Source of the DNA: Curtobacterium pusillum
Lineage (GTDB): Bacteria; Actinomycetota; Actinomycetes; Actinomycetales; Microbacteriaceae
Direction: 5' to 3'
Length of the DNA: 64,000 nucleotides
NCBI RefSeq assembly: GCF_013359865.1
Contig: NZ_JABMCE010000079.1
Span: 1 to 64,000 of the forward strand
The translations under genes were made by a program, and so were the position numbers. Shown here piece by piece: positions 1 through 8,161 of this stretch. A model generated the notes under the pieces. It was not told the origin of the DNA, did no database searches, and saw nothing but the letters and a program-made list of their open reading frames with translations. The first letter of the stretch is position 1. Each line of letters begins with the position of its first letter.

Positions 1-77
1 GCACCGCTCTGCGCCCCGCGCACCGCGCCGCGCCCCCGCGCACCGCGCACCGCGCCTGGCGTCCGGCGCCCCGCGCG
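1..77. other. GC-rich intergenic edge with short direct repeats
   Basis: Only C/G-rich sequence is visible, made of repeated CGCGCACCGCGC-like words (about positions 18-29 and 38-57). No start codon with a ribosome binding site was found. It lies downstream of the antiporter gene and could act as its transcription end, but no clean hairpin with a T-tract is visible. Confidence 0.4.
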
Positions 78-1370
78 TCAGTCGCGGAACGCCGGCGAGG
101 ACGGACGCCGGAACGGCGCCGTGATCGTCGGCAGGACGTCCTTCCGGTGCACCCAGAACACGACCGCGGCCGCGACGAGGTGCACGATGCTCAGCACCCA
201 GCGCCCGTTCGTGTCCGTCACGAAGAACTGCACCGCGAACAGCGCGGCGAGCGCGATGGCCGACCACCGGTGGAACCGGAGAGCGATGATGATCGCCACG
301 CCGAGCACGGTCTGCGACGCGGTCAGCATGAACTCCTCGACCTGCCTGGCATCGAGCGGCAGGCCGCCCGTGGTCCCACCGCCGAGCACGTGCGCGATCG
401 GCAGCGACCCGACGAGCAGCGACCACTGGTTCACCTTCGACGCGATGAGCGTCCCGATCGCGGCGCCGCCCATCCCCCGCAGGGCGAAGAGCGCGGCGAC
501 GATGAACTCCGGCGCCTCGGTCGCGAGCGGTGCCAGCCACTGCACGAGGAAGTAGCTGTCGATGCCGAGCGCGCTGCCGGACTGCACGAGGGCGTCGGCG
601 AAGGGCTCCGCAGAGGACAGGATGACGGCGGCCGCGACGACGAACAGCGCCGCGATCGTCCAGCGGCGGGCGCGCTGCGGCATCGATGCGATGTTGCCCG
701 CCATGCCGGGGAGTTCCTCGTCGTCATCGCCGTCGGACACCTTCGACGCTCGCCAGAGGTACCAGACGAACGCGGCGAGCAGCACGAATCCGAACCACAT
801 CGGGATCGACCCGATGAGCGGGATGAGGAACGCGACGACCGCCAGGAGCGCCAGGAACCCGACGTCGAGCCGCGCGGACCGTTCGAGCTCGAGCACCTTC
901 GTGGCGATCGGCGGCATGGACCCGGCCCGGACGAACCGGCGCGCGACGAGGAGCGAGATGACCACGACGAGCGGCCACCCGAACCCGAGCAGCAGCCGGT
1001 TCGACCCGGTCATGTTCGCGGCGGCGAACTGCTCGTAGGACGGGTCGTACCCGGAGCGGAACGCGTAGTACAGGTCGACGGCGTACTCGGGGAGCACGGC
1101 GATGAGCGCGAGGATGGCGATGGCGAGGGCACCGGCGATGTCCTTCTGCGCGGCCTCGGCGGCCCAGGCGAGGAGGAACGACGCGGCGACGACCGCGCCG
1201 CCGAAGACGAGCAGGTCGACGAGCGGGTTCGGCGCGAAACCGCCGAGGCGGAAGACGACGGCCGGGAGGGCGAGGACCACGCAGATCGCGATGCGACCCC
1301 AGGCGCTGGCGCCCATCCGCGGCGCGGGGGCGGCCGGCGCCGACGTGGGTGTCGACAGGGTGTTCGTCAT
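78..1370 (-). CDS. Ca2+/cation antiporter family (CaCA, sodium/calcium exchanger-like) membrane protein
   Basis: A 430-aa polytopic inner-membrane protein that should exchange a divalent cation against H+ or Na+. Two alpha-repeat-like segments are visible: one near residues 85-140 with LPEYAVDLYYA followed by TGSN, and one near residues 285-330 with ATEAPEFIVAALFA followed by a conserved Lys/Asn stretch. The acidic P-E pair in each half is the cation-site signature of the CaCA superfamily. The start at 1370 is chosen because an AGGAG box lies about 8 nt before it; a longer upstream reading frame would run through the riboswitch. The gene sits behind a yybP-ykoY-type leader, so Mn2+ (or Ca2+/Mn2+) efflux is a sensible guess for its substrate. 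Family is well supported; substrate is inferred. Confidence 0.85.
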   Translation of the reverse strand: MTNTLSTPTSAPAAPAPRMGASAWGRIAICVVLALPAVVFRLGGFAPNPLVDLLVFGGAVVAASFLLAWAAEAAQKDIAGALAIAILALIAVLPEYAVDLYYAFRSGYDPSYEQFAAANMTGSNRLLLGFGWPLVVVISLLVARRFVRAGSMPPIATKVLELERSARLDVGFLALLAVVAFLIPLIGSIPMWFGFVLLAAFVWYLWRASKVSDGDDDEELPGMAGNIASMPQRARRWTIAALFVVAAAVILSSAEPFADALVQSGSALGIDSYFLVQWLAPLATEAPEFIVAALFALRGMGGAAIGTLIASKVNQWSLLVGSLPIAHVLGGGTTGGLPLDARQVEEFMLTASQTVLGVAIIIALRFHRWSAIALAALFAVQFFVTDTNGRWVLSIVHLVAAAVVFWVHRKDVLPTITAPFRRPSSPAFRD

Positions 1371-1429
1371 GGTGGATCTCCTGATCGGAGCCATGACGCT
1401 GCACACACTCGAGCGGCTCCGGCCATGGC

Positions 1430-1552
1430 GGGACGGCCGAAGGTCTCGCTCGCCCGGCCGGCCTGCTGCGGCACTGTCCGGGTGGTGCACCGGGCCGATC
1501 GTCGTGATGGCCAGTGTGTCGATGCACGCGCTGGGAGCTACTCCCCTTCGAC
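1430..1552 (-). ncRNA. yybP-ykoY family (Mn2+-sensing) riboswitch
   Basis: Read on the minus strand, the leader of the antiporter gene contains the hallmark words of this class in order: a GGGGAGTAG core (plus-strand 1538-1546), a GTCGACACAC-like middle section and a closing GCGAGACCTTCGG (about 1434-1449). The spacing and the two conserved internal loops match the yybP-ykoY architecture, which binds Mn2+ and usually switches on exporters. The aptamer ends about 60 nt before the start codon, leaving room for an expression platform. Not folded computationally here. Confidence 0.8.
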
Positions 1553-1556
1553 ACCC

Positions 1557-1586
1557 ACCTTGGCGCGCTCCGAACGGCCCGCGCAA
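1557..1586 (-). promoter_or_regulatory. Probable promoter driving the riboswitch leader
   Basis: On the minus strand a TTGCGC -35-like box (1581-1586) is followed after 18 bp by CAAGGT (1557-1562). A start site about 7 nt further on would lie at the 5' edge of the riboswitch. The match to consensus is moderate. Confidence 0.4.
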
Positions 1587-1640
1587 GCTGATCGCCCCTG
1601 TTCGGCGACCCGAATCCGGGTCTTCCCCGGCCCGCCCTGC

Positions 1641-1688
1641 GACGGCCTGGAGGCGCGTGACGGGCCCGTCACGCGCCTCCAGGCCGTC
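1641..1688. terminator. Perfect 48-bp palindrome, likely terminator of the monooxygenase gene
   Basis: Positions 1641-1664 are the exact reverse complement of 1665-1688, with no spacer. Each arm carries one copy of the dispersed motif CTGGAGGCGCG (1647-1657 and 1672-1682). It lies 17-64 bp past the stop of the minus-strand monooxygenase, where an intrinsic terminator is expected. There is no clear T-tract, as is common in high-G+C actinobacteria. Confidence 0.6.
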
Positions 1689-1704
1689 GCGGCGCGCGTC
1701 CCGT

Positions 1705-2808
1705 TCACGCGTGCAGCAGGAAGTCCGCCTTGCCGTCGAGGGCGGCCTGACGTTCGGCCGACCGCGGGAGCATGGTGGCCTCGTAGGCGCGGACCGCCTC
1801 CGCCGTGCTCCGGGCGTGCACGAGCGCGAGGGCGAGCTCGCTGGCGTCGAGCATCGCGAGGTTCACGCCGACACCGGCCGGCGGCATGAGGTGCGCGGCG
1901 TCGCCGAGCAGGGTGACCGACGCCGACTGCTCCCAGGTGTGCGGCGACGGCAGCGCGAAGAGGGGCCGGTCGAGGTAGGCGCCGTCGTTGTCCGTCACGA
2001 AGCGGAGGACCTCGGGCGACCAGCCGGCGAACTCCTGCAGCAGGTGTGCCCGGATGCCCTCGGTGTCCTCCGGCGCGAGGCCCGCTCGGGTCATCCAGTC
2101 GAGCGGCCGACGTCGGACGAGGTACACCCGCATGTGGTCCCCGCTGTTCCGCTGGGCGAAGAACGCACCGTCGGTGTCGCTGATCATCGCGCTGCCCCCG
2201 CCGACGAGCCGCGCGAGTTCGGGGTGCGCGACGTCGACGTCGTCGAACCATGCCTCGACGAACCCGACCCCCGAGTAGGCCGGCCGAGCGTCGGACACGG
2301 CCGCCCGGACCCGCGACCAAGCACCGTCGGCGCCGATGACGAGGTCCGCCTGGACGCTGGTGCCGTCGCGGAAGACGACGGTGCGCGGTCCCGCGTCCGG
2401 CCCGGTCACGGACTCGACGGCCTTCCCCCACTGCACGCTTCCAGGTCGGAGCGACCGCAGCAGCATCGACCGCAGTTGTCCGCGGTCGATCTCGGGCGCG
2501 GAGGTGTCGCCCGCGTCCGGCACGAACCGCTGGACGAGTTCGCCCGAGGTCGACACGCGGCGCATCTCCTGGGCGTCGAGTCGCGCACGTGCGAAGAACT
2601 CGTCGAGCAGTCCGGCGGCGCGCAGGGCGACCTGTCCGTCGTGCTCGTGCAGGTCGAGCGTGCCGCCCTGGTCGCGGGCGTGCTCGTCGACGTCGCGCTC
2701 GTACACGGTCGCGTCGATGCCGTGCTGCTGCAGGATCCGGGCGCACGTGAGGCCACCGGGGCCGCCGCCGATGATCACGATCCGCTGTCCGTCGGTGCCG
2801 TTCGTCAT
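1705..2808 (-). CDS. FAD-dependent monooxygenase (PHBH/TetX-like)
   Basis: A 367-aa soluble flavoprotein of the aromatic-hydroxylase type that uses NAD(P)H and O2 to hydroxylate a small molecule. The N-terminal Rossmann dinucleotide motif is GGGPGGLTCA (about residues 15-24). The second FAD motif, GADGAWSRVR, lies mid-protein, and the third, LLGDAAHLMPPAGVGVN, near residue 305. The order and length match TetX and related resistance or catabolic hydroxylases. The start at 2808 is chosen because a GGAGGGAG box precedes it by about 6 nt. It is divergently transcribed from a TetR-type regulator across a 107-bp gap holding an operator-like palindrome, so substrate-inducible expression is likely. 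The substrate is not identifiable; antibiotic inactivation should not be assumed. Confidence 0.85.
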   Translation of the reverse strand: MTNGTDGQRIVIIGGGPGGLTCARILQQHGIDATVYERDVDEHARDQGGTLDLHEHDGQVALRAAGLLDEFFARARLDAQEMRRVSTSGELVQRFVPDAGDTSAPEIDRGQLRSMLLRSLRPGSVQWGKAVESVTGPDAGPRTVVFRDGTSVQADLVIGADGAWSRVRAAVSDARPAYSGVGFVEAWFDDVDVAHPELARLVGGGSAMISDTDGAFFAQRNSGDHMRVYLVRRRPLDWMTRAGLAPEDTEGIRAHLLQEFAGWSPEVLRFVTDNDGAYLDRPLFALPSPHTWEQSASVTLLGDAAHLMPPAGVGVNLAMLDASELALALVHARSTAEAVRAYEATMLPRSAERQAALDGKADFLLHA

Positions 2809-2851
2809 GATGCGCTCCCTCCGACGTGGAGGCCTTCTCCGCGTCGAGGAC

Positions 2852-2880
2852 ATGAAAGCAGAATCATTCTGACTTTGCAA
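2852..2880 (-). promoter_or_regulatory. Monooxygenase promoter with TetR-type operator in the spacer
   Basis: On the minus strand TTGCAA (2875-2880) is followed after exactly 17 bp by TTTCAT (2852-2857). The spacer contains the perfect dyad CAGAAT-C-ATTCTG (2859-2871). A repressor bound there would block RNA polymerase. It is a plausible site for the divergently encoded TetR protein. Confidence 0.6.
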
Positions 2881-2915
2881 CGAGTACGAGATCGGAGCGG
2901 TGGTACTGTCCTCGG

Positions 2916-3527
2916 GTGAGCACACCCAACGCGTCCGGTCGACGTGAACGCAAGAAGGCCGCGACGCGCGCCGCGATCTCGACCGCCGCGCTCGAGCTCT
3001 TCCTCGAACGAGGGTTCGACGCCGTGAGCATGCGGGACGTCGCCGAGCGGGCCGATGTGGCGGTGGCGACGATCTTCGCCCACTTCAGCGGCAAGGAGTC
3101 ACTGGTGTTCGACGAGGACGAATCGCTCGTCGACCAGCTCGTGGCGACGGTCCGGGATCGCCCGGGCGACCAGGACGTCCTCGACGCGCTCGAAACCTGG
3201 TTCCTGTCCGGTCGTGCCGCCGAGGCCTCCCGCACCGGCTCCGCGGACTTCGCCGAGTTCCGCGCGCTCGTCGACCGCACGCCCGCCCTGCACGGGCGCT
3301 GGCAGTCGACCTGGCGCGGCTACGTTCCTCGGCTCGCCGAAGTCATCACCGACACCACCGAGGCGGACGACCGGACGGCAGGTCTGGTCGCCACGCTCGT
3401 GGTCGAGGGCTTCCTCCGCGCCGCCGACGACGACCACCCCGATCGTGCGCTCCGCACGCTGTACGACATCCTGCGGAACGGGGCCGGACAGTATCTCGGG
3501 TCACGCGTCCTGGGCGCGACCGACTGA
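2916..3527 (+). CDS. TetR/AcrR family transcriptional regulator
   Basis: A 203-aa DNA-binding repressor. Residues about 10-57 form the TetR helix-turn-helix: RAAISTAALELFLERGFD, then a recognition region ending VAVATIFAHFSGKESLV. The remainder is a helical ligand-binding domain without recognisable family detail. The GTG start follows CTCGG and lies 107 bp from the divergent monooxygenase start. Neighbour and operator position suggest it represses that monooxygenase and itself. The inducer is unknown. Confidence 0.88.
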   Translation: MSTPNASGRRERKKAATRAAISTAALELFLERGFDAVSMRDVAERADVAVATIFAHFSGKESLVFDEDESLVDQLVATVRDRPGDQDVLDALETWFLSGRAAEASRTGSADFAEFRALVDRTPALHGRWQSTWRGYVPRLAEVITDTTEADDRTAGLVATLVVEGFLRAADDDHPDRALRTLYDILRNGAGQYLGSRVLGATD

Positions 3528-3590
3528 CGGACGGGGCGCGGGGCACGAATGCGGACGCTGGAACGTCGTTCCGAGTCCGCCCACCCCGAC

Positions 3591-5762
3591 CTAGGCGCCG
3601 GGCGCCACCGACCCCGTCATCGTCGCCCCCGACGACCGCGTGACGAAGCACGAGATGAACACGTCGCCCTGGTCCCAGGTCGCCTGGTCCGGCGCGTACG
3701 ACCCCTGCACCTGCACGTCCCCGTAGGATGCCGCAGCCGCGGTGTCCAACGCCGCCGAGGTCTGGCACTGCTCGGCGGCCTGCGCGGCGAGCGCGTCCGG
3801 CCCGGGCCACTGGTTCGCCGACACCTGCAGGCGTGCCGTCAGCTGGGCGACGTGCGGCGTCGCGCAGTCGACCACCGTGTACGTCTGCGCCCACGCGTTC
3901 GTGAACGGCGACAGGCACTCCCCGCCGGCGAGGTCGGTCCAGCTGTGCTCGCCGGGAGCAGCGGGCGTCGTCGCGAACTGCAGCGTCTGCAAGGAGGTCG
4001 ACGAGGACGGAGCCGACGGCGCAGCCGACGCGGACGACGCCGACGACGCCTTCGCCGAGGCGGGCGCGGTGGACGTCGACGTCGGTGCCGGCGTGTGGTC
4101 CTCGATCGTGTTGCCGAGGATCCAGCGCGTCAGGCCGAACACGGCGACGAGCAGGATCACGATGAGCGCGATCGAACCCCAGATGAGCAGGAGCTTGCCG
4201 CGCTGTCCCTCGTTCCGGAGCTTGGCGAAGCCCTCGTTGATGAAGTTGCCGCGGTCACCGCCACCCGACGCTGCGGCCGGGGGAACGGGCGCCACGGGGG
4301 TGCGGCCGGGGGCCGGGGCGTGCGCGGGCGTGGCACCCACGGCCGGCATCATGCGCGTGCCGGTGTCGTGCGGGTCGTACCCGGTCCCTCCGAGCGCCCC
4401 GACGGCCTCCGTGCCGAAGAGGTCCTTGATCGCGCTCGTGTCGCTCGTCTCCCGGCCGTCCCACTCGGACTGGTCGAGGTCGTCCGGTGCGGCTGCGGGC
4501 AGCGGTGTCGGCTCGTCGTGGTGCTGGACCGGCTCGTGCCCGCGGATGCCCATGACGGCGTCGAGGTCCTGTCCGACGGCGGGCGGCAGGTGCGCGGGGT
4601 ACGCCGGGCTGTCGTGCTCCGAAGCGACCGGTTCGACGAGCGGCGGTGCGACGGTCGGCGGCACGGTCGACTCCGGCTCGGCCCACCACGGCGTCCCGGC
4701 CACGGGGAGCGCGGTGGTCGCCGCGTCCGCCGAGTCGGCCGCGGTGTCGTCCTGGAGGCGCGGCTCGGCCCCTGCCCCGCCCGTCGCGTCGGCGACGGGC
4801 GCGGGTTCGACGTCCGGGGTCGGCTCCTCGTCGGACGTCGCGTCGACGGCGGGCGTGCCGGTGACCGGCGTCTCGAGCTCCCCGGACACGACGTCGTCGT
4901 CGGACTCGTCGGCGAGCGTCCACGAGCCGCCCGCGAGCGCCGTCGTGTCGAACGCGTTCGTGGTCAACGTCGCCGGGACCTCGCCGGTCTCGTCGTCGCG
5001 GATCGCCCAGTCGAAGGGACGCTCGTGTCCGCCGGTGCCCGCGGCCTCGACGTCGGCGATGCGGAGCAGTTCGGTGAAGCTCGGCGGCTCGTCGGTGGTG
5101 GGCAGGACGTTCTCGACCCCGAGCGGCGGCGGCACGACCGGGCCGGTCGGCGCCGGCTGCGAACCGCTGGCCCGGCCGAGCCAGTCGACGTCGCCGCGTC
5201 CCTCGCCGAACGGGTCGAGGCGGCGGCGTTCGTCCTCGATCGCGCGGTTCTCCGCGGCGCGCTGGTCGCGGTGGGCCTGCGCGGTCGGCAGGCTGATCGA
5301 CGACGGGTGCGGCGCGGCCGAGGTCGGAGGGACCGGTGCGGCGGCGGGGATCCGTTCGCCGAGGGTCTCCCGCTCGTGTTCGGCGCTGGCCTGCGGGTTC
5401 TCGGACGGCGCAGTGAGCTCCTCCCGCATCGGGATCGCCTGCGTCGCACCGTCGTCGTCCGAGGACGGCGGGGAAGCTGCGGGCTCGTCGAACGCCGGCT
5501 CCGACGGGGACACGACCGGTTCGAAGGGCTCGGGCAGCGGCGCACCGGTCTCCCGTGCGGCCTTCTCCGCTTCGCGACGCTCGCGTCGGGACGGCCACTC
5601 GTCCGCACCGCGGGGAGCGCCGAAGATGTCCGCGGCACTGCGGAGACCGTGGAACGGAGCGTCCGGGACGGACGCGCGCCGTGCCTCCAGTCCGTCGTCC
5701 CCGTCTGCGGGGCCGGCGGTCTGGTCGGGCTCGTGCGCGTCGTCCGGACGCTCCCCGGTCAC
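3591..5762 (-). CDS. Large membrane-anchored protein with C-terminal septum-formation-type domain
   Basis: A 723-aa protein whose first ~500 residues are an acidic, Pro/Ala/Glu/Thr-rich, probably disordered cytoplasmic region. One transmembrane helix follows (KLLLIWGSIALIVILLVAVF, about residues 510-530), then an Ala/Ser-rich linker and an extracytoplasmic C-terminal domain of ~130 residues. That domain has four cysteines (GGECLSP, VDCATPH, EQCQTS, ISCFVT) and resembles the septum-formation (PF13845-type) domain of actinobacteria. The GTG start at 5762 overlaps the pyrE stop in a GTGA, so the two are co-transcribed. A reading frame continuing upstream through pyrE is a high-G+C artefact. A copy of CTGGAGGCGCG (4752-4762) and a one-mismatch copy (about 5678-5690) lie inside the disordered region. 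A role in cell division or envelope assembly is only a family-level guess. Confidence 0.65.
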   Translation of the reverse strand: MTGERPDDAHEPDQTAGPADGDDGLEARRASVPDAPFHGLRSAADIFGAPRGADEWPSRRERREAEKAARETGAPLPEPFEPVVSPSEPAFDEPAASPPSSDDDGATQAIPMREELTAPSENPQASAEHERETLGERIPAAAPVPPTSAAPHPSSISLPTAQAHRDQRAAENRAIEDERRRLDPFGEGRGDVDWLGRASGSQPAPTGPVVPPPLGVENVLPTTDEPPSFTELLRIADVEAAGTGGHERPFDWAIRDDETGEVPATLTTNAFDTTALAGGSWTLADESDDDVVSGELETPVTGTPAVDATSDEEPTPDVEPAPVADATGGAGAEPRLQDDTAADSADAATTALPVAGTPWWAEPESTVPPTVAPPLVEPVASEHDSPAYPAHLPPAVGQDLDAVMGIRGHEPVQHHDEPTPLPAAAPDDLDQSEWDGRETSDTSAIKDLFGTEAVGALGGTGYDPHDTGTRMMPAVGATPAHAPAPGRTPVAPVPPAAASGGGDRGNFINEGFAKLRNEGQRGKLLLIWGSIALIVILLVAVFGLTRWILGNTIEDHTPAPTSTSTAPASAKASSASSASAAPSAPSSSTSLQTLQFATTPAAPGEHSWTDLAGGECLSPFTNAWAQTYTVVDCATPHVAQLTARLQVSANQWPGPDALAAQAAEQCQTSAALDTAAAASYGDVQVQGSYAPDQATWDQGDVFISCFVTRSSGATMTGSVAPGA
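4752..4762 (+). repeat. Dispersed motif CTGGAGGCGCG, intragenic copy
   Basis: Exact 11-mer inside the septum-formation-type gene, extending to GGCTC. On the coding strand it is read as R-L-Q. Confidence 0.8.
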
Positions 5763-6310
5763 GCGCTCAGCCCCAGGTCGGCCAGCCCGATCGCGGCGAA
5801 GTACGGGTAGCCGGCGGCCTCGATCTTCTCCTTCGCGCCGGTGTCGCGGTCGACGACGACGGCCACGGCGGCGATGATCGCGCCCTCGCGCTCGAGCGCC
5901 TCGGCGGCCTTGAGCGGAGACCCGCCCGTGGTGGAGGTGTCCTCGAGCACGACGACGCGCTTGCCCTTGAGGTCCGGGCCCTCGACCTGCTTGCCGCGGC
6001 CGTGGTCCTTCGGTTCCTTGCGGACGACGAACGCGTCGTACGCGAGACCGCGGGCGGCGGCCTGGTGCAGGACGGCGCTGGCGATCGGGTCGGCACCCAT
6101 GGTCAGCCCGCCGACGGCGGCGACGTCCGGGACCTGCCCGATGAGGTCGGTCATGACCTGTCCGATGAGCGGAGCGACGCGGTGGTCGAGGCTCACCTTG
6201 CGGAGGTCGATGTAGTACGTCGCCTTCTTCCCGCTCGTGAGGGTGAAGTCTCCGTGGAACACCGCTTCTTCCGAGATGAACTGGATGAGCTGGTCGCGCG
6301 CGTCGGTCAC
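5759..6310 (-). CDS. pyrE: Orotate phosphoribosyltransferase
   Basis: A 183-aa cytosolic enzyme that joins orotate to PRPP to give OMP, the fifth step of pyrimidine synthesis. The PRPP-binding loop reads VVVLEDTSTTGGS (about residues 118-130). The flexible-loop region has RKEPKDHGRGKQ with its basic residues, and FTLTSGKKATYYIDLR is the typical N-terminal orotate-site stretch. Length matches the actinobacterial short PyrE. The GTG start at 6310 is chosen because a TACCCT box sits 8 nt before it with no Shine-Dalgarno, suggesting a leaderless mRNA. It overlaps the next gene by 4 bp and diverges from the membrane-protein gene at 6417. Confidence 0.93.
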   Translation of the reverse strand: MTDARDQLIQFISEEAVFHGDFTLTSGKKATYYIDLRKVSLDHRVAPLIGQVMTDLIGQVPDVAAVGGLTMGADPIASAVLHQAAARGLAYDAFVVRKEPKDHGRGKQVEGPDLKGKRVVVLEDTSTTGGSPLKAAEALEREGAIIAAVAVVVDRDTGAKEKIEAAGYPYFAAIGLADLGLSA

Positions 6311-6416
6311 AGCCCACAAGGGTAGCCGGTCGCCCTCCCAGCGCGCTCCCCCGTGCTGGGGTCGTGCCCTCACGTGCTGTGGGGTCGCCCCGAGCGGCGC
6401 TCGGTACGCTCCGGTC

Positions 6417-8084
6417 ATGCCCTCCGACACGCGCCCCGCCACCGAGGTGGCGCGTCCGTCCAGCGGCAGCCGGTGGCGATCGCGGCGGCTCGCAGCCGGC
6501 CAGGAGGCGCTGGGCGGCCTGGTCGCGCTGGCCCTGTCCGTCATCGCCCTGCGTCACGTCCTCGCGACCGCCCGGGTCGACCTGCTCTGGTACGACGGCG
6601 ACTCGGTGCTGCTACCGCTCGTCGAGCGCTCCGTGCAGCTCGGGCAGCCGTTCGAGTGGGCGATGTCCCCGGCGCTGTTCTTCTTCCCGGAGCTGCCCGT
6701 CTACCTCCTCTGCTCCCTCGTGACGGCGACGCCGCAGCAGGCCCTGGCGCTGAACGGCGTGCTCGTCCTGCTCGCCGTGTACGCCCTGGTGCGGGCGGCG
6801 GCGAACGAGCTCATGCCCGCGGCACGTCGGTCGGCACGGATCGCGGTGTCCGCCGTGGCACTCGGGTTGGTGACGCTCCTGGTGCTGACCGAGTCGTCGG
6901 CGACCGCGACGTCGCTCGAGCTCGCGTCGCTCCTCCTCACGACGACGTACTACTACGGCGCGGTGCTGGCGATGCTCGGCTCGGCGGTGCTGGTGCTCCG
7001 CGCGGTGCGGGCCGGGCGGGCGTCGGGCACCGTGCTCGTCGTGCTCGGCCTCGTCGCCGCGTTCACGACCGCTTCGAACCCGCTGTACGTGCCGTGGTCC
7101 GGGGCGCCGCTGGTCGTCACGCTCGTGCTGCTCGCCCTCGCCCGCCGGCTGCCGTGGCGTCCGGTGCTCCTGCTCGCCGGCACGGTGACGGCCGGGTCCG
7201 TCGTCGGGTACCTGCTCCGGATCCCGCTGCGTCCGTTCGTGTCGCTCGACCCGTCGACCTACGTGCAGCCGTCCCGCGCGGGCGCGACCCTCCGGTTCTT
7301 CGCGGCGCTCACCGACAGCCGGGCGGGGTCGGCGGCCGGGGACGCCGGCCTGCTGCTCCTCTTCGTCGGGGTGCTGCTGTCGGTCGGCGGCACGGTGTGG
7401 GCGTGGCGGGTCCGGACATCGCGGACGGTCCTCGTCGCCGCTGCGCTCCCCGTCGTCACGGTGGTGGCCGTGTCGGTCGGGGTGGTCGTCGCGGGGTCGG
7501 AGACACCGCGCTACCTCGAGCCGATCGTGACCGCACCGCTGCTCGCGCTCGTCGCGGTCGCGGAACTCGCCCGGACCGCCGTCCGCCGCACCCGGGTGCA
7601 CCGGCCGCGGCGTGGCATCCGGCTCGTGCTCGCGATGTCGGCCACCGGGGTCCTGCTCGCCGGCATCGCCGCGGCGCCGAGCACCGTGCGGGCGGTCGCG
7701 CAGGCGCGCTACGACCCCGCGGCGTGCCTGGACCGCTGGTCCGACAGCCGGGACGTCGTGGGAGTCGGACAGTTCTGGACCATCCGGCCGCTCGCCGCCT
7801 ACGCGTCGAACAACGTGCAGCTGCTCCAGGTCCGGGACACGTTCGAGACCTACCCGTGGCTCGTCGACCTCGGCGCCTACCGTGACGCGAGCCCGACCTT
7901 CGTGGTGATCGGTTCGCGCGACCTCTGGACGACCCCGGTGGAGGACTCGCTCGGAGCGCCGGCGACGATCACGCACTGCTCCGGGTTCGACGTGTACGAC
8001 TACGCCGGCACGGCCGGGGCCGCCGTCCTGCGGCGCGACGTGGTCGGGAGCGCGGACGACATCCGCCGGGAACGCGGCTTCTGA
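6417..8084 (+). CDS. Polytopic membrane protein, possibly GT-C-like
   Basis: A 555-aa protein with a basic N-terminus and about ten or more predicted transmembrane helices, ending in a ~120-residue soluble extracytoplasmic region with two cysteines (residues around AACLDRW and THCSGF). The first extracytoplasmic loop carries WYDGDSVLLP; an acidic D-x-D in that position is typical of GT-C glycosyltransferases that use lipid-linked sugars, so an envelope glycosylation role is possible. No other motif settles it. The ATG at 6417 follows a TACGCT box by 6 nt, consistent with a leaderless transcript divergent from pyrE. I do not recognise a named family. Confidence 0.6.
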   Translation: MPSDTRPATEVARPSSGSRWRSRRLAAGQEALGGLVALALSVIALRHVLATARVDLLWYDGDSVLLPLVERSVQLGQPFEWAMSPALFFFPELPVYLLCSLVTATPQQALALNGVLVLLAVYALVRAAANELMPAARRSARIAVSAVALGLVTLLVLTESSATATSLELASLLLTTTYYYGAVLAMLGSAVLVLRAVRAGRASGTVLVVLGLVAAFTTASNPLYVPWSGAPLVVTLVLLALARRLPWRPVLLLAGTVTAGSVVGYLLRIPLRPFVSLDPSTYVQPSRAGATLRFFAALTDSRAGSAAGDAGLLLLFVGVLLSVGGTVWAWRVRTSRTVLVAAALPVVTVVAVSVGVVVAGSETPRYLEPIVTAPLLALVAVAELARTAVRRTRVHRPRRGIRLVLAMSATGVLLAGIAAAPSTVRAVAQARYDPAACLDRWSDSRDVVGVGQFWTIRPLAAYASNNVQLLQVRDTFETYPWLVDLGAYRDASPTFVVIGSRDLWTTPVEDSLGAPATITHCSGFDVYDYAGTAGAAVLRRDVVGSADDIRRERGF

Positions 8085-8161
8085 GCCGTCGTCCCCACGA
8101 GTTCTCCACAGCCGCGCGCCGTCACCCGATCGTCCCTGTACGGATGTATAGGCTCGAGCTC

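Noticed and set aside
3591-6557. A single 988-codon minus-strand frame running through pyrE
   Set aside because: The upstream part is an alternate frame of pyrE. A GTGA overlap gives a natural start for the downstream gene at 5762.
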